Assembly (NCBI RefSeq): GCF_001905345.1
Contig: NZ_LFBV01000014.1
Span: 1-64,000, forward strand
Direction of reading: 5' to 3'
Length of the DNA stretch: 64,000 bases
Source of the DNA: Streptomyces uncialis
GTDB taxonomy: Bacteria; Actinomycetota; Actinomycetes; Streptomycetales; Streptomycetaceae
The position numbers and the translations under genes are program-made. Positions 49,669-58,763 of this stretch are shown piece after piece (within the stretch, counting starts at the first letter, position 1; every line of letters starts with the position of its first letter). Below the pieces are notes generated by a model, which saw only the letters and a program-made list of their open reading frames with translations, was not told where the DNA came from and searched no databases.

Positions 49669-51492
49669 TCAGCGGATGACCGTGATGCGGTCCGCCTTCG
49701 GCGGGACCAGCGGGGCCGCGGCCGAGGAGTTGGCGCCCAGGTAGTCCGTCAGCGCCTTCAGGTCGTCGCCGCCGACCAGCGGGTTCTTGCCCTTGGCGAG
49801 CTCGGTGAAGCCGTCGCCGCCACCGGTCAGGAAGTTGTTCAGCACGACGCGGTACGTGGCCGCCGGGTCGAGGGGCTGACCGTTCAGCCGGATCGAACCG
49901 GTCACCACCCGGTCCGCGCCCGCCTTCGTCATGTCCAGCGTGTAGGTGAGACCGTCGGAGACCTGGAGGATCTTCGGGGCGGCCGTGTTCGGGCCGCTGA
50001 CCTGCTGCTGGAGCGCGGTGACGAGCTGCGCGCCGGTCAGGTCCACCAGGTTCACCGTGTTGCCGAACGGCTGGACGGTGAAGCCCTCGCCGTAGGTGAC
50101 GACCCCGTCCCCTTCGGTGCCGACCGCCTTGTGGACGAGGTCCGCGCGGATACCGCCCGGGTTCATCAGCGCGACCACGGCCTTCGGGTCCAGCGTCCTG
50201 GCCTGCGCGAGCTGCGCGTCCGAGATCAGATCGCCCAGCGGGGACTCCAGCGTGGTGGCGCCCCGGCCCGGGATGTCACCGGCGATGAAGCCGACGGGAC
50301 GGCTGGCGATCGGCGCGGCCAGCTTGTTCCAGCGGCCGATCAGTTCCGTCATGTCCGCGGCCCTGGGCTGGTCACGGCGCACCACGTGGTTGGCGGACTT
50401 CACACTCGTACGGACGATGTCGTTCGTCCGGCGGTCGTACGTCAGCGTCGTCTCGGTGTACAGCCGGCCGAACGACGACGCCGAGGTCACCGTGCGCGGC
50501 TTGCCCGACGGGTCGGGGATCGAGCACGCGTACGGCTGGTGGGTGTGCCCCGTCACAAGCGCGTCGACCTGCGGGGAGATGCCCTTGGCGATGTCGACGA
50601 TCGGGCCGGAGATCCCGTCACCGGCACCCGGCGAGTCACAGTCGTAGTTGTACGAGGTGGAGGCCGGGTAGCCGCCCTCGTGGATCACCGCGACGATCGA
50701 CTTGACGCCCTGGCGCTCCAGCACCTTGGCGTACTTGTTGACCGTCTCGACCTCGTCGTGGAACTTCAGGCCCTTGATGCCGTCCGCCGAGACGATGTCG
50801 GGGGTGCCCTCCAGCGTGATCCCGATGAAGCCGACCTTGACCCCCTTCTCCTTCCACACCCAGTACGGGGCGAGCACGGGACGCTTGGTCTTCTCGACCG
50901 TCACGTTCGCCGCGAGGTAGGGGAAGTCGGCACCCTTGAACTTGCGGCCCGGCTCGAAGCATCCGGCGGTGGGATGGCAGCCGCCGTTCTGGATGCGCTG
51001 GAGTTCCTTGGTGCCCTCGTCGAACTCGTGGTTGCCGACCCCCGCGACATCCAGGTCCAGCTTGTTCAGCGCCTCGATCGTCGGCTCGTCGTGGAACAGC
51101 CCCGACAGCAGCGGGCTGCCGCCGATCAGGTCACCGGCGGCGGTCGTCACCGAGTACGGCTTGCCCTTGCGCGCGGTGCGCAGCGAGCTGGCCAGGTACT
51201 CGACGCCGCCAGCCGTCACCTGCTTCGTCGTCCCGTCCGGCTGGCGTTCGGTCAGCGTGCCGGAGGAACCCGACGGGGGCTCCAGATGCCCGTGCAGATC
51301 GTTGAACGAGAGGAGCTGCACGTCCACCGTGCGGGGCTTGTGACCGTGGCCCCGGTGGTCGTCGTCACGGTCACCGCGGCCGGTCTCCGCCGAGGCGGGG
51401 AGCGCGGCGGTCAGGGCGCCGACCGTGGCGGCGGCCGCCAGCGCGGCGAGTACCCGGATCGTTCTTCCGGACGGGGTCGATTTCGTTGGCAC
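49669..51492 (-). CDS. Secreted bifunctional metallophosphatase/5'-nucleotidase
   Basis: 607 residues from GTG 51492 (AGGGGG upstream); ATG 51507 adds five. A signal peptide (TIRVLAALAAAATVGALTAALPASAE) is followed by a metallophosphatase domain: LLSFNDLHGHLEPP, AGDLIGGSPLLSG, VGNHEFDEGTKEL, VIHEGG and VTGHTHQPY. The C-terminal 5'-nucleotidase domain contains VALMNPGGIRADL and RVVLNNFLTGGGDGF. It hydrolyses extracellular nucleotides to nucleosides for phosphate and purine salvage. The S. coelicolor SCO4152 region has the same gene beside mshD. Confidence 0.92.
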   Translation of the reverse strand: MPTKSTPSGRTIRVLAALAAAATVGALTAALPASAETGRGDRDDDHRGHGHKPRTVDVQLLSFNDLHGHLEPPSGSSGTLTERQPDGTTKQVTAGGVEYLASSLRTARKGKPYSVTTAAGDLIGGSPLLSGLFHDEPTIEALNKLDLDVAGVGNHEFDEGTKELQRIQNGGCHPTAGCFEPGRKFKGADFPYLAANVTVEKTKRPVLAPYWVWKEKGVKVGFIGITLEGTPDIVSADGIKGLKFHDEVETVNKYAKVLERQGVKSIVAVIHEGGYPASTSYNYDCDSPGAGDGISGPIVDIAKGISPQVDALVTGHTHQPYACSIPDPSGKPRTVTSASSFGRLYTETTLTYDRRTNDIVRTSVKSANHVVRRDQPRAADMTELIGRWNKLAAPIASRPVGFIAGDIPGRGATTLESPLGDLISDAQLAQARTLDPKAVVALMNPGGIRADLVHKAVGTEGDGVVTYGEGFTVQPFGNTVNLVDLTGAQLVTALQQQVSGPNTAAPKILQVSDGLTYTLDMTKAGADRVVTGSIRLNGQPLDPAATYRVVLNNFLTGGGDGFTELAKGKNPLVGGDDLKALTDYLGANSSAAAPLVPPKADRITVIR

Positions 51493-51708
51493 GGGGCCCC
51501 CTGGCATGGGTGGGTGGACACGGGAGGTGCGGTCGGCAGCCTAAGGTCAACGCGCGTAGCGCAACAGGGGGTAAGGGTCACGGACTGATTGCCGTTGGCC
51601 GGCGCGGTGCCCCCGGAGGCCGCCGGGCGGGGCGCCGCGGGCGCGCCGGTACGGGTGGGCGGGCCCGGGGACCCGACCGCTTCGGACGGGGCGTCGTAGG
51701 GTCGGGGT

Positions 51709-52632
51709 ATGACGAGTGAGAGCGTTCCCGCCACGGGCCCCCGGCGGATCGAGACCCTGACCGAGGTGACCGCCGAACAGGCGGACGCCGTGCTGGAGCT
51801 GCTCACGGCGGCGGCGCGGGAGGACGGCCAGCAGGCCGTGTCGGAACAGGGCAGGCTCCAGCTGCGCGGCGGCCCGCGCGCGGGCGTGCGCCATCTGCTG
51901 CTGTTCCTCGGCGCCGAACTCCTCGGATACGCGCAGCTGGAGGACACGGACCCGGTCGAGGCACCCGCCGCCGAGCTGGTCGTCCACCCCGCGCACCGGG
52001 GCCGGGGCCACGGCCGCGCCCTCGGCAACGCGCTGCTCGCCGCGTCCGGCAAGCGGCTGCGGATCTGGGCGCACGGCGGGCACTCGGCGGCCCGGCATCT
52101 CGCCCAGGTCCTCGGGCTGACCCTGTTCCGGGAACTGCGTCAGATGCGGCGCCCGTTGACGGACCTGGACCTGCCGGACCCCGTCTGGCCGGAGGGCGTC
52201 ACCGTACGGACCTTCGTCCCGGGCCAGGACGACACGGCGTGGCTCGCGGTGAACGCGGCGGCCTTCGCCCACCACCCCGAGCAGGGCTCGCTCACCCAGC
52301 GCGACCTCGACGACCGCAAGGCGGAACCGTGGTTCGACCCGGCGGGATTCTTCCTCGCGGAGCGTGACGGCGAACTGGTCGGCTTCCACTGGACGAAGGT
52401 GCACGCCGCGGAGGGACTCGGCGAGGTGTACGTCGTCGGGGTACGCCCCGGCGCCCAGGGCGGCGGCCTCGGCAAGGCGCTCACCACGGTGGGGCTGCGG
52501 CATCTCGCGGGGACGGGGGCGTCGACGGCCATGCTCTACGTCGACGCCGACAACGTCCCCGCTGTGCGGGTCTACGAACGCCTCGGCTTCCTCACCCACG
52601 AGACGGACTTGATGTACCGCACAGAGTCTTGA
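51709..52632 (+). CDS. mshD: Mycothiol synthase
   Basis: 307 residues forming two tandem GNAT domains. The first has AELVVHPAHRGRGHGRALGNALL (acetyl-CoA loop intact); the second has VYVVGVRPGAQGGGLGKALTTVGL followed by LYVDADNVPAVRVYERLGF. The double-GNAT layout and actinobacterial context identify MshD, which acetylates Cys-GlcN-Ins to mycothiol, the actinobacterial thiol buffer. It is divergent from the 5'-nucleotidase gene. Confidence 0.9.
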   Translation: MTSESVPATGPRRIETLTEVTAEQADAVLELLTAAAREDGQQAVSEQGRLQLRGGPRAGVRHLLLFLGAELLGYAQLEDTDPVEAPAAELVVHPAHRGRGHGRALGNALLAASGKRLRIWAHGGHSAARHLAQVLGLTLFRELRQMRRPLTDLDLPDPVWPEGVTVRTFVPGQDDTAWLAVNAAAFAHHPEQGSLTQRDLDDRKAEPWFDPAGFFLAERDGELVGFHWTKVHAAEGLGEVYVVGVRPGAQGGGLGKALTTVGLRHLAGTGASTAMLYVDADNVPAVRVYERLGFLTHETDLMYRTES

Positions 52633-52720
52633 CATCCGCCGCCCCGAGTTACCCCAGCTGAACGCACTTGTCCCTGTCCCGTTGCCCGTGGGTACTCGGG
52701 CTGAACGCACTTGTTCCTGT

Positions 52721-53200
52721 GCGGGTCGCCTTCGCTTGCGCTTCCGAGGTCCGCCCGGCTGGACGCACTCCGTTCCCGTGCCGTCACCCGTGGGGTGCGC
52801 AGTTCCCCGCGCCCCTGGATGCTGCCCCTTCGGGCTTGTTCGTCGGGTGCGGGTCTGCCCTCGCCTTTGCGCAGTTCCCCGCGGGTCGCCTTCGCTTGCG
52901 CTTCCGAGGTCCGCCCGGCTGGACGCACTCCGTTCCTGCGCCGTCGCCCGTGGGATGCGCAGTTCCCCGCGCCCCTGGATGCTGCCCCTTCGGGCTTGTT
53001 CGTCGGGTGCGGGTCTGCCCTCACCTTTGCGCAGTTCCCCGCGGGTCGCCTTCGCTTGCGCTTCCGAGGTCCGCCCGGCTGGACGCACTCCGTTCCTGCG
53101 CCGTCGCCCGTGGGACGCGCAGTTCCCCGCGCCCCTGGATGCTGCCCCTTCGGGCTTGTTCGTCGGGTGCGGGTCTGCCCTCGCCTTTGCGCAGTTCCCC
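52721..53200. repeat. Three 160-bp tandem repeats
   Basis: Units start at 52721, 52881 and 53041 with the block GCGGGTCGCCTTCGCTTGCG and are nearly identical over 160 bp. Each contains GCGCAGTTCCCCGCG-type segments, the complement of the dispersed motif GGGGCGCGGGGAACTGCGC. They are open in several frames only because of composition, and no gene is likely. They follow the mshD stop by about 90 bp. Confidence 0.85.
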
Positions 53201-53289
53201 GCGCCCCTTTGGGGGCGCCCTCCTGGGGCTGCCGTCCGGCTGCGGGCTGTCAGCGACCGGGGGCGGGGTTCAAAGCACCCTCCTCGCGC

Positions 53290-53545
53290 AGTCGCAGGAC
53301 TCACGTAAGGGGGTGGGCGGGAATCTCTGCCCGCAGACTCCGATGCTCTTCAGTCGGGCAAGGGGGATGTCCGACCGAGCGCGTTGGAGCGAGGACGGAG
53401 AATCCCGACCGGCACCGACCCGAAGAACCGACAGAACGCGCCCCAAAGGGGCGCGGGGAACTGCGCAAAACCCACGAGCGACGGCACAGGAACGAAGTAC
53501 GTCCAGCCGGACGGACCTAGGAAGCGCAAGCGAAGGCGATCAGTG
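53290..53545 (-). repeat. Dispersed repeat family, copy A (minus orientation)
   Basis: Read on the minus strand it shares long near-identical runs with 55990-56230 and 58125-58385. These include GACTGAAGAGCATCGGAGTC, GGTCGGGATTCTCCGTCCTC and GCGCAGTTCCCCGCGCCCC. It lies between the tandem repeats and the lacI gene end. Confidence 0.75.
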
Positions 53546-54562
53546 GCAACCGCAGGACCGCCGCACCACCAACCGCGACGGGAACAACTTCAACCGCTCC
53601 CGGCGCGACCCGGCCACCCGCAGCCCCTCGTCCAGCACCAGGTCCACCGCCTCCCGCGCCATCGCGGGCCGATCCGACGCGACAGTGGTCAGCGGCGGAT
53701 CGGTCAACCCCGCTTCCTTCACATCGTCGAACCCCGCGACCGCCAGCTCCCCGGGCACATCGATCCGCAGCTCCCGCGCGGCCCGCAGCACCCCGATCGC
53801 CTGGTCGTCGGTCGCGCACACGATCGCGGGCGGCCGGTCCGGACCGGCGAGCAGCCCCAGCGCCACCTGATACGCGTCGTACCGGTTGTACGGAGCCTCG
53901 AACAGCCGCCCCTCGGTGGACCGCCCCGCCTCCGCCATGGCCCGCCGCCAGCCCTCGACATGGTCGGTGACCGGGTCGCCCACCGTCGGCGTCGCCTCGT
54001 TCCCGCCGAGACACGCGACATACGGGTACCCGTGCTCCAGCAGATGCCGGGTGACGAGCTGCGCGCCGCCCACGTCGTCGATGACGACGGCGACGTCCTC
54101 GATCGCCTCCGGCCTGCGGTGCAGCAGCACCACCCGCGCGTCCCAGGCGTCGATCTCCGCCGCGGCGGTCTCGCTCGGGCCCTGGCTCACCAGGATCAGC
54201 CCGGAGACCCGCATCCCGAGGAACGCCCGCAGATAGTGGACCTCACGCTCGTCCAGATAGTCGGAGTTGCCGACCAGGACCATCTTGCCCCGCTCGGCCG
54301 CCGCCTGTTCCACGGCATGGGTCATCTCGGCGAAGAACGGCTGGCGCGCGTCCGGGACGATCATTCCTATGAGATCCGTGCGACGGGACGCCATCGCCTG
54401 CGCCACCCGGTCAGGGCGGTAGTGCAGTTCCTTGATCGCGGCGAGCACCCGCTCACGCGTCGCCGGGGCGACCGGTCTGGGTCCGTTGTTGATCACATAA
54501 CTGACAACCGCGGTCGACGTACCCGCCAGTCGCGCCACATCGTCCCGAGTCACCTTGGCCAC
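53540..54562 (-). CDS. LacI-family regulator
   Basis: 340 residues. The helix-turn-helix is TRDDVARLAGTSTAVVSYVINNGPRPVAPATRERVLAAIKEL with hinge HYRPDRVAQAM. The periplasmic-binding-like domain has TDLIGMIVPDARQPFFAEM, GLILVSQGPS, VVLLHRRPEA, DAYQVALGLLAG and AIVCATDDQAIGVL. It ends in an unusual Cys pair (RRSCGCH). The sugar effector is unknown; the neighbourhood matches SCO4158. Confidence 0.9.
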   Translation of the reverse strand: MAKVTRDDVARLAGTSTAVVSYVINNGPRPVAPATRERVLAAIKELHYRPDRVAQAMASRRTDLIGMIVPDARQPFFAEMTHAVEQAAAERGKMVLVGNSDYLDEREVHYLRAFLGMRVSGLILVSQGPSETAAAEIDAWDARVVLLHRRPEAIEDVAVVIDDVGGAQLVTRHLLEHGYPYVACLGGNEATPTVGDPVTDHVEGWRRAMAEAGRSTEGRLFEAPYNRYDAYQVALGLLAGPDRPPAIVCATDDQAIGVLRAARELRIDVPGELAVAGFDDVKEAGLTDPPLTTVASDRPAMAREAVDLVLDEGLRVAGSRRERLKLFPSRLVVRRSCGCH

Positions 54563-54775
54563 GCGCGAAGTCTACGCGGAGAGACACCCGTTTGAGCAGG
54601 TCGTCCGGCGACCAAATCCCCGCCCCGGACAGGCCCCCGACGATCACGCACAGCCCACGCACAGGTCCGCGCGCGCTCCAGGCACGGGGGACCCACGGCG
54701 CCGCCGACCACAGGCCGACGGCGCCGGGCCCGCACCCGGGCCGAACACGAACCGGAACCGTCGGGTCCCGGCCCC

Positions 54776-55531
54776 CTATCCCTGGAAGCCCTGAACGCCC
54801 TGGATGCCCTGGACGGTGTCCGGCACCGTGTCCGGGACGGAGACCGACTCGGGGACCGGCTTCTCCGGGGTGACGAAGCGGTATCCCACATTCCGGACGG
54901 TCCCGATCAGCGACTCGTGCTCGGGCCCCAGCTTCGCCCGCAGCCGTCGCACATGGACGTCCACGGTCCGGGTGCCGCCGAAGTAGTCGTACCCCCACAC
55001 CTCCTGGAGGAGCTGCGCCCGGGTGAACACCCGCCCGGGGTGCTGCGCGAGATACTTCAGCAGCTCGAACTCCTTGAACGTGAGGTCCAGCACCCGCCCC
55101 TTGAGCTTGGCGCTGTACGTCGCCTCGTCCACCGACAGATCACCGTTGCGGATCTCCATCGGGGAGTCGTCGTCCACGATCTGTCTGCGGCCCAGCGCCA
55201 GCCGGAGCCGCGCCTCGACCTCGGCGGGGCCCGCCGTGTCGAGCAGGACGTCGTCCACGCCCCAGTCCGCGGTGACGGCGGCGAGCCCGCCCTCCGTCAC
55301 CACCAGGATCAGCGGACACCCGGGCCCGGTGGACCGCAGCAGCTGGCACAGGCTTCGCACCTGCGGCAGATCCCGCCGCCCGTCCACGAGGATCACGTCC
55401 GCGCCGGGGGTGTCGATCAGGGCGGGGCCCTCGGCGGGGGCCACCCGCACGTTGTGCAGCAGCAGGCCGAGCGCGGGAAGCACCTCCGCCGACGGCTGGA
55501 GGGCATTGGTCAGGAGCAGCAGAGAGCTCAT
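54776..55531 (-). CDS. glnR: GlnR-like OmpR-family response regulator
   Basis: 251 residues from ATG 55531; the preceding GTG 55534 abuts the ribosome site. The receiver domain is divergent (DVILVDGRRDLPQVRSLC, GGLAAVTADWGVDDVLLDT). The winged helix is highly typical (LDLTFKEFELLKYLAQHPGRVFTRAQLLQEVWGYDYFGGTRTVDVHVRRLRAKLG), followed by GTVRNVGYRFVTPEKP. I recognise this as streptomycete GlnR, the global nitrogen regulator controlling glnA, amtB and others. Orphan GlnR has no partner kinase. The C-terminus has a VPDTV/QGIQGVQG repeat tail that differs from other GlnR proteins I recall. Confidence 0.85.
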   Translation of the reverse strand: MSSLLLLTNALQPSAEVLPALGLLLHNVRVAPAEGPALIDTPGADVILVDGRRDLPQVRSLCQLLRSTGPGCPLILVVTEGGLAAVTADWGVDDVLLDTAGPAEVEARLRLALGRRQIVDDDSPMEIRNGDLSVDEATYSAKLKGRVLDLTFKEFELLKYLAQHPGRVFTRAQLLQEVWGYDYFGGTRTVDVHVRRLRAKLGPEHESLIGTVRNVGYRFVTPEKPVPESVSVPDTVPDTVQGIQGVQGFQG

Positions 55532-55869
55532 CACTCCCCACCCGCCCGGGTCGTCCGGCCTACGTGCACGGTTCGCTCGCCCATAACGTCGGTTCCTCCT
55601 CGGTCCCTGCGAGGACGTTTACGGCACTGCCTCGTACTGCGCTGTCGCTTTCGCGGCTTTCCGGCTACGACACCAGGGTCGTATACAACGCGCCGGAAAG
55701 CACAAAAGGACCCGGAGGCGGCGTCGCCCGAGTCCTTCTTGCGCAGCAGAATAACCCACATGGCCACCCCACGGGCAGGCCGAACGCGCTGATCGGCCCT
55801 CCGGCCGCCCCCGGGAGGCCCCGCGCGCCCCCACGAAACGGGCCCGATCCGGCCCCGGAAGCACGAGGT

Positions 55870-56490
55870 ACTCGCGGAGCGCGGGCGCCTTCGCTCGCGC
55901 CCCCCGGGTCTGTCCGGCGGGGCGCACTCCGTTCCTGTGCCGTCGCTCGTGGGGTGCGCAGTTCCCCGCGGGTCGCCTTCGCTTGCGCTCCCCAGGTCTG
56001 TCCGGCGGGGCGCACTTCGTTCCTGTGCCGTCGCTCGGTGGTTTTGCGCAGTTCCCCGCGCCCCTTTGGGGCGCATCCGGCCGGTCCTTCGGGTCGGTGC
56101 CGGTCGGGATTCTCCGTCCTCGATCCGACACGCTCGGTAACACGTCCAGTGGTCCGACTGAAGAGCATCGGAGTCTGCGAGCAGAGATTCCCGCCCACCC
56201 CCTCCCGCAGCAGCGCGACTGCGGGAGGAGAGAGGGGTGCCCCTTCAGGGGCGCGGGGAACTGCGCAAAAGACGAGAACCGGCCCGCACCCGAAGAGCGA
56301 CCGCAAGGGGGCAGCACCTCAGGGGCGCGGGGAACTGCGCGAGCAACCAAGGACCACCCGCAGCCGAACAGGAACCGCAAGGGGCGCAACCCAGGGGCGC
56401 GGGGAACTGCGCACCCCCGTTCGACCCGCACAGGAAACAAGTGCGTCCCGCCGGACAGACCTCGGAAGCGCAAGCGAAGGCGACCCGCAC
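55870..56490 (+). repeat. Dispersed repeat family, copy B plus GC-rich motif array
   Basis: 55990-56230 is a near copy of 58130-58385 and of the complement of 53290-53545. It is followed by three copies of GGGGCGCGGGGAACTGCGC (about 56249, 56321, 56396), each preceded by different spacer sequence. It ends in GGAAGCGCAAGCGAAGGCGA before the moaD-like gene. There is no coding gene. Confidence 0.8.
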
Positions 56491-56533
56491 GGCATGATGG
56501 AGGACCGTACACAGCACTCCGGAGGAGCGAGAC

Positions 56534-56788
56534 ATGGCGAGGGGGACGATCCGCTACTGGGCCGCGGCGAAAGCCGCCGCAGGCGTGGCGGAGGAACCGT
56601 TCGACGCCGGGAACCTGGCCGAGGCACTGGCCGGCGCCCGCACGCGCCACCCCGGAGAACTGGTCCGGGTGCTGGACCGCTGCTCGTTCCTCGTCGACGG
56701 GGACCCCGTCGGCACCCGGGAGCATGAGACGGTACGGCTGGCCGAGGGCGGCACGGTCGAGGTGCTCCCACCGTTCGCAGGAGGGTGA
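56534..56788 (+). CDS. MoaD/ThiS-like sulfur carrier protein
   Basis: 84 residues from ATG 56534, with a GGAGGAG ribosome site. The ubiquitin-like fold is seen in TIRYWAAAKAAAGVAEE, LVRVLDRCSFLVDGDPVG and TVEVLPPFAGG. The C-terminal Gly-Gly is the thiocarboxylate site. It could donate sulfur for molybdopterin, thiamine or another cofactor. The nearby rhodanese (60027) and sseC genes fit sulfur transfer. It is isolated between two repeat blocks. Confidence 0.85.
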   Translation: MARGTIRYWAAAKAAAGVAEEPFDAGNLAEALAGARTRHPGELVRVLDRCSFLVDGDPVGTREHETVRLAEGGTVEVLPPFAGG

Positions 56789-56798
56789 CCACCCACTC

Positions 56799-58124
56799 AT
56801 GACCAACCAGCCCGACCAGCCTTACGGTACGGACCCCGGATATCCGCAGTCGGGGTACCCGGAGCCGTACGACGAGGGTCCGCAGACCCAGCAGTGGCAG
56901 GCCCCGACCTGGGAGACCGAGCTCCAGCCCCCCATCACCGACAGCACCCCGCCGCCCGAGCGGTACGGCGCACCGCAGGGCTACGGCCCGCCTCCGCAGG
57001 AGTACGGCACCGGGTACGGCACCCCGCAGCACGGAACGCAGCAGGGCCAGGGCACCTCACCCCCGTACGGGACACCCCAGCCGTACGGCAACACCGGCCA
57101 GTACGACCAGAGCGGCCAGTACGGCAACAGCGGCCAGTACGGGCAGACCGGCCACCCCACCGGCCAGTACGGACAGCAGCAGCCCCAGCCGTACGCGGCC
57201 GCCCAGCCCCAGGCACCGGGCCCGACGGCCCAGCAGCAGTACCCCGCGCACACCCCCGTGCACACCCCGCCACCCGCACCGGCCCCGGCCATGGACCCGC
57301 CCGGGTTCACCGGCACCGGCACAGTCACCGGCGGGGCGAGCACCGCCGCCGCGGCCGAGCCCCAGTACGCGACCGCCGCCGACCGGGCCCGCGCGGAGGG
57401 CCGGCCGCAGATCCTGGAACCGGGACTCCAGCCCGCCGCGGTCACCGCCGTCCTCGCGCTGCTGCTCTCCGGGGCCGCCGCGCTGCACGAGTACGCGACG
57501 CTGGTCCCGCTGGTGCTGCTCCAGGCCGTGACGGCTGCGGGGTGGTTCCGGCTCAACGGCATGTGGCCCGCGCGGCAGGGCATCGCGCTGGCGTTCCTCG
57601 GCGGCCTCGCGGCGAACGCGGCGCTGCTGGTGGCGGGCCGCGAGAACGCGCCCGCCGCGATCCTCGGCACGCTCGGCGTCTGGGTGCTGCTGTCCATCGT
57701 CCTCGGGCTGCGCAGCCACGCGGGACCGGACGAGCGGCTCGCGGGACTGCTGGCCACCGTCGTGTCGTCCGCGCTGGCGGTGATCGGCGCCGGGTATCTG
57801 GGCGCGGCGACGGACGCGGTGGTGATCGCGGGTATCGCCGTCGCCGCGGCGGTGCTGGCACGGGCGTTGCCGCTGCCGACCGCCGCGTCGGTGCTGGTCG
57901 CGCTGCTCGCGGCGGCGGGTGCGGGGATCGCGGCCGGGCGGTTCTCCGACTGGGGGACCGACGGGGCGCTGCTGGGGCTGGCCGCCGGCGCGTGTGCGCT
58001 GATCGGCCACCGGGCGGCGAGCTACGACTACCCGTCGCGGTTCGTCCATATGACGGCGGGAGTGGCCCTCCCCCTGGCGGCGGCGGCCCCCGCGACCTAC
58101 ATCCTCGCCCAGATCCTCCCGTAG
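56799..58124 (+). CDS. Membrane protein with long Gln/Tyr/Pro-rich N-terminus
   Basis: 441 residues from ATG 56799, 10 bases after the MoaD-like stop. The first 180 residues are a disordered, repetitive Tyr/Gly/Gln/Pro region (YGTPQ, QYGxxGQYG units), a likely protein-interaction or condensation-prone tail. About eight membrane helices follow (AAVTAVLALLLSGAAALHEYA, LALLVAGREN-type, VLLSIVLGLRS, AVIGAGYLGAATDAVVIAGIA and others). No transporter motif is recognised. It lies in an SCO4162-like position. Confidence 0.75.
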   Translation: MTNQPDQPYGTDPGYPQSGYPEPYDEGPQTQQWQAPTWETELQPPITDSTPPPERYGAPQGYGPPPQEYGTGYGTPQHGTQQGQGTSPPYGTPQPYGNTGQYDQSGQYGNSGQYGQTGHPTGQYGQQQPQPYAAAQPQAPGPTAQQQYPAHTPVHTPPPAPAPAMDPPGFTGTGTVTGGASTAAAAEPQYATAADRARAEGRPQILEPGLQPAAVTAVLALLLSGAAALHEYATLVPLVLLQAVTAAGWFRLNGMWPARQGIALAFLGGLAANAALLVAGRENAPAAILGTLGVWVLLSIVLGLRSHAGPDERLAGLLATVVSSALAVIGAGYLGAATDAVVIAGIAVAAAVLARALPLPTAASVLVALLAAAGAGIAAGRFSDWGTDGALLGLAAGACALIGHRAASYDYPSRFVHMTAGVALPLAAAAPATYILAQILP

Positions 58125-58735
58125 CAGCCGCTTGCGCCTCTGAGGTCCGTCCGGCTGGGCGTACTTCGTTCCTGTGCCGTCGCTCGGTGGGTTCGCGCAG
58201 TTCCCCGCGCCCCTTTGGGGCGCACCCGGCCGGTCCTTCGGGTCGGGGCCGGTCGGGATTCTCCGTCCTCGATCCGACACGCTCGGTAACACGTCCAGTG
58301 GTCCGACTGAAGAGCATCGGAGTCTGCGAGCAGAGATTCCCGCCCACCCCCTCCCGCAGCCACGCGACTGCGGGAGGAGAAGGGTGAAAAGCAACCCCAG
58401 GCGGCTGAGGCGCCCCCAAAGGGGCGCGGGGAACTGCGCAAAAGACGAGAACCGGCCCGCACCCGAACAGCGACCGCAATGAGGCACCACCCAGGGGCGC
58501 GGGGAACTGCGCGAGCAACCAAGGACCATCCGCAGCCGGACGGAAACCGCGAGGGGCACCACCCAGGGGCGCGGGGAACTGCGCACCCCCGTTCGACCCG
58601 CACAGGAAACAAGTGCGTCCCGCCGGACAGACCTCAGAAGCGCAAGCGAAGGCGACCCGCACAGGGACAAGCGCGCCCGCCCCGGAAGACCTCGAAAGCG
58701 CAAGCGAAGGCGGCCCGTTAGGCTCGCGGCACACG
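58125..58735 (+). repeat. Dispersed repeat family, copy C plus motif array
   Basis: It is a near duplicate of 55990-56490, including the 200-bp core (58185-58380), three GGGGCGCGGGGAACTGCGC motifs (about 58421, 58495, 58567) and the closing GAAGCGCAAGCGAAGGCG blocks. Copies B and C form direct repeats flanking the moaD/membrane-protein pair. Confidence 0.8.
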
Positions 58736-58763
58736 ACCAATGCCTCGGGGGGAACCACCGGCC

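Noticed and set aside
52721..53200. CRISPR array
   Set aside because: Units are 160 bp, contiguous and without short direct repeats separated by unique spacers; no cas genes nearby.
52668..53870. 400-aa plus-strand frame across the tandem repeats and lacI
   Set aside because: Encodes the repeat three times and then runs antisense to lacI; an artefact of the 160-bp unit.
55619..56806. 395-aa minus-strand frame over the repeat block
   Set aside because: Follows repeat sequence and runs antisense into the moaD-like gene; the same pseudo-protein recurs in the other repeat copies.
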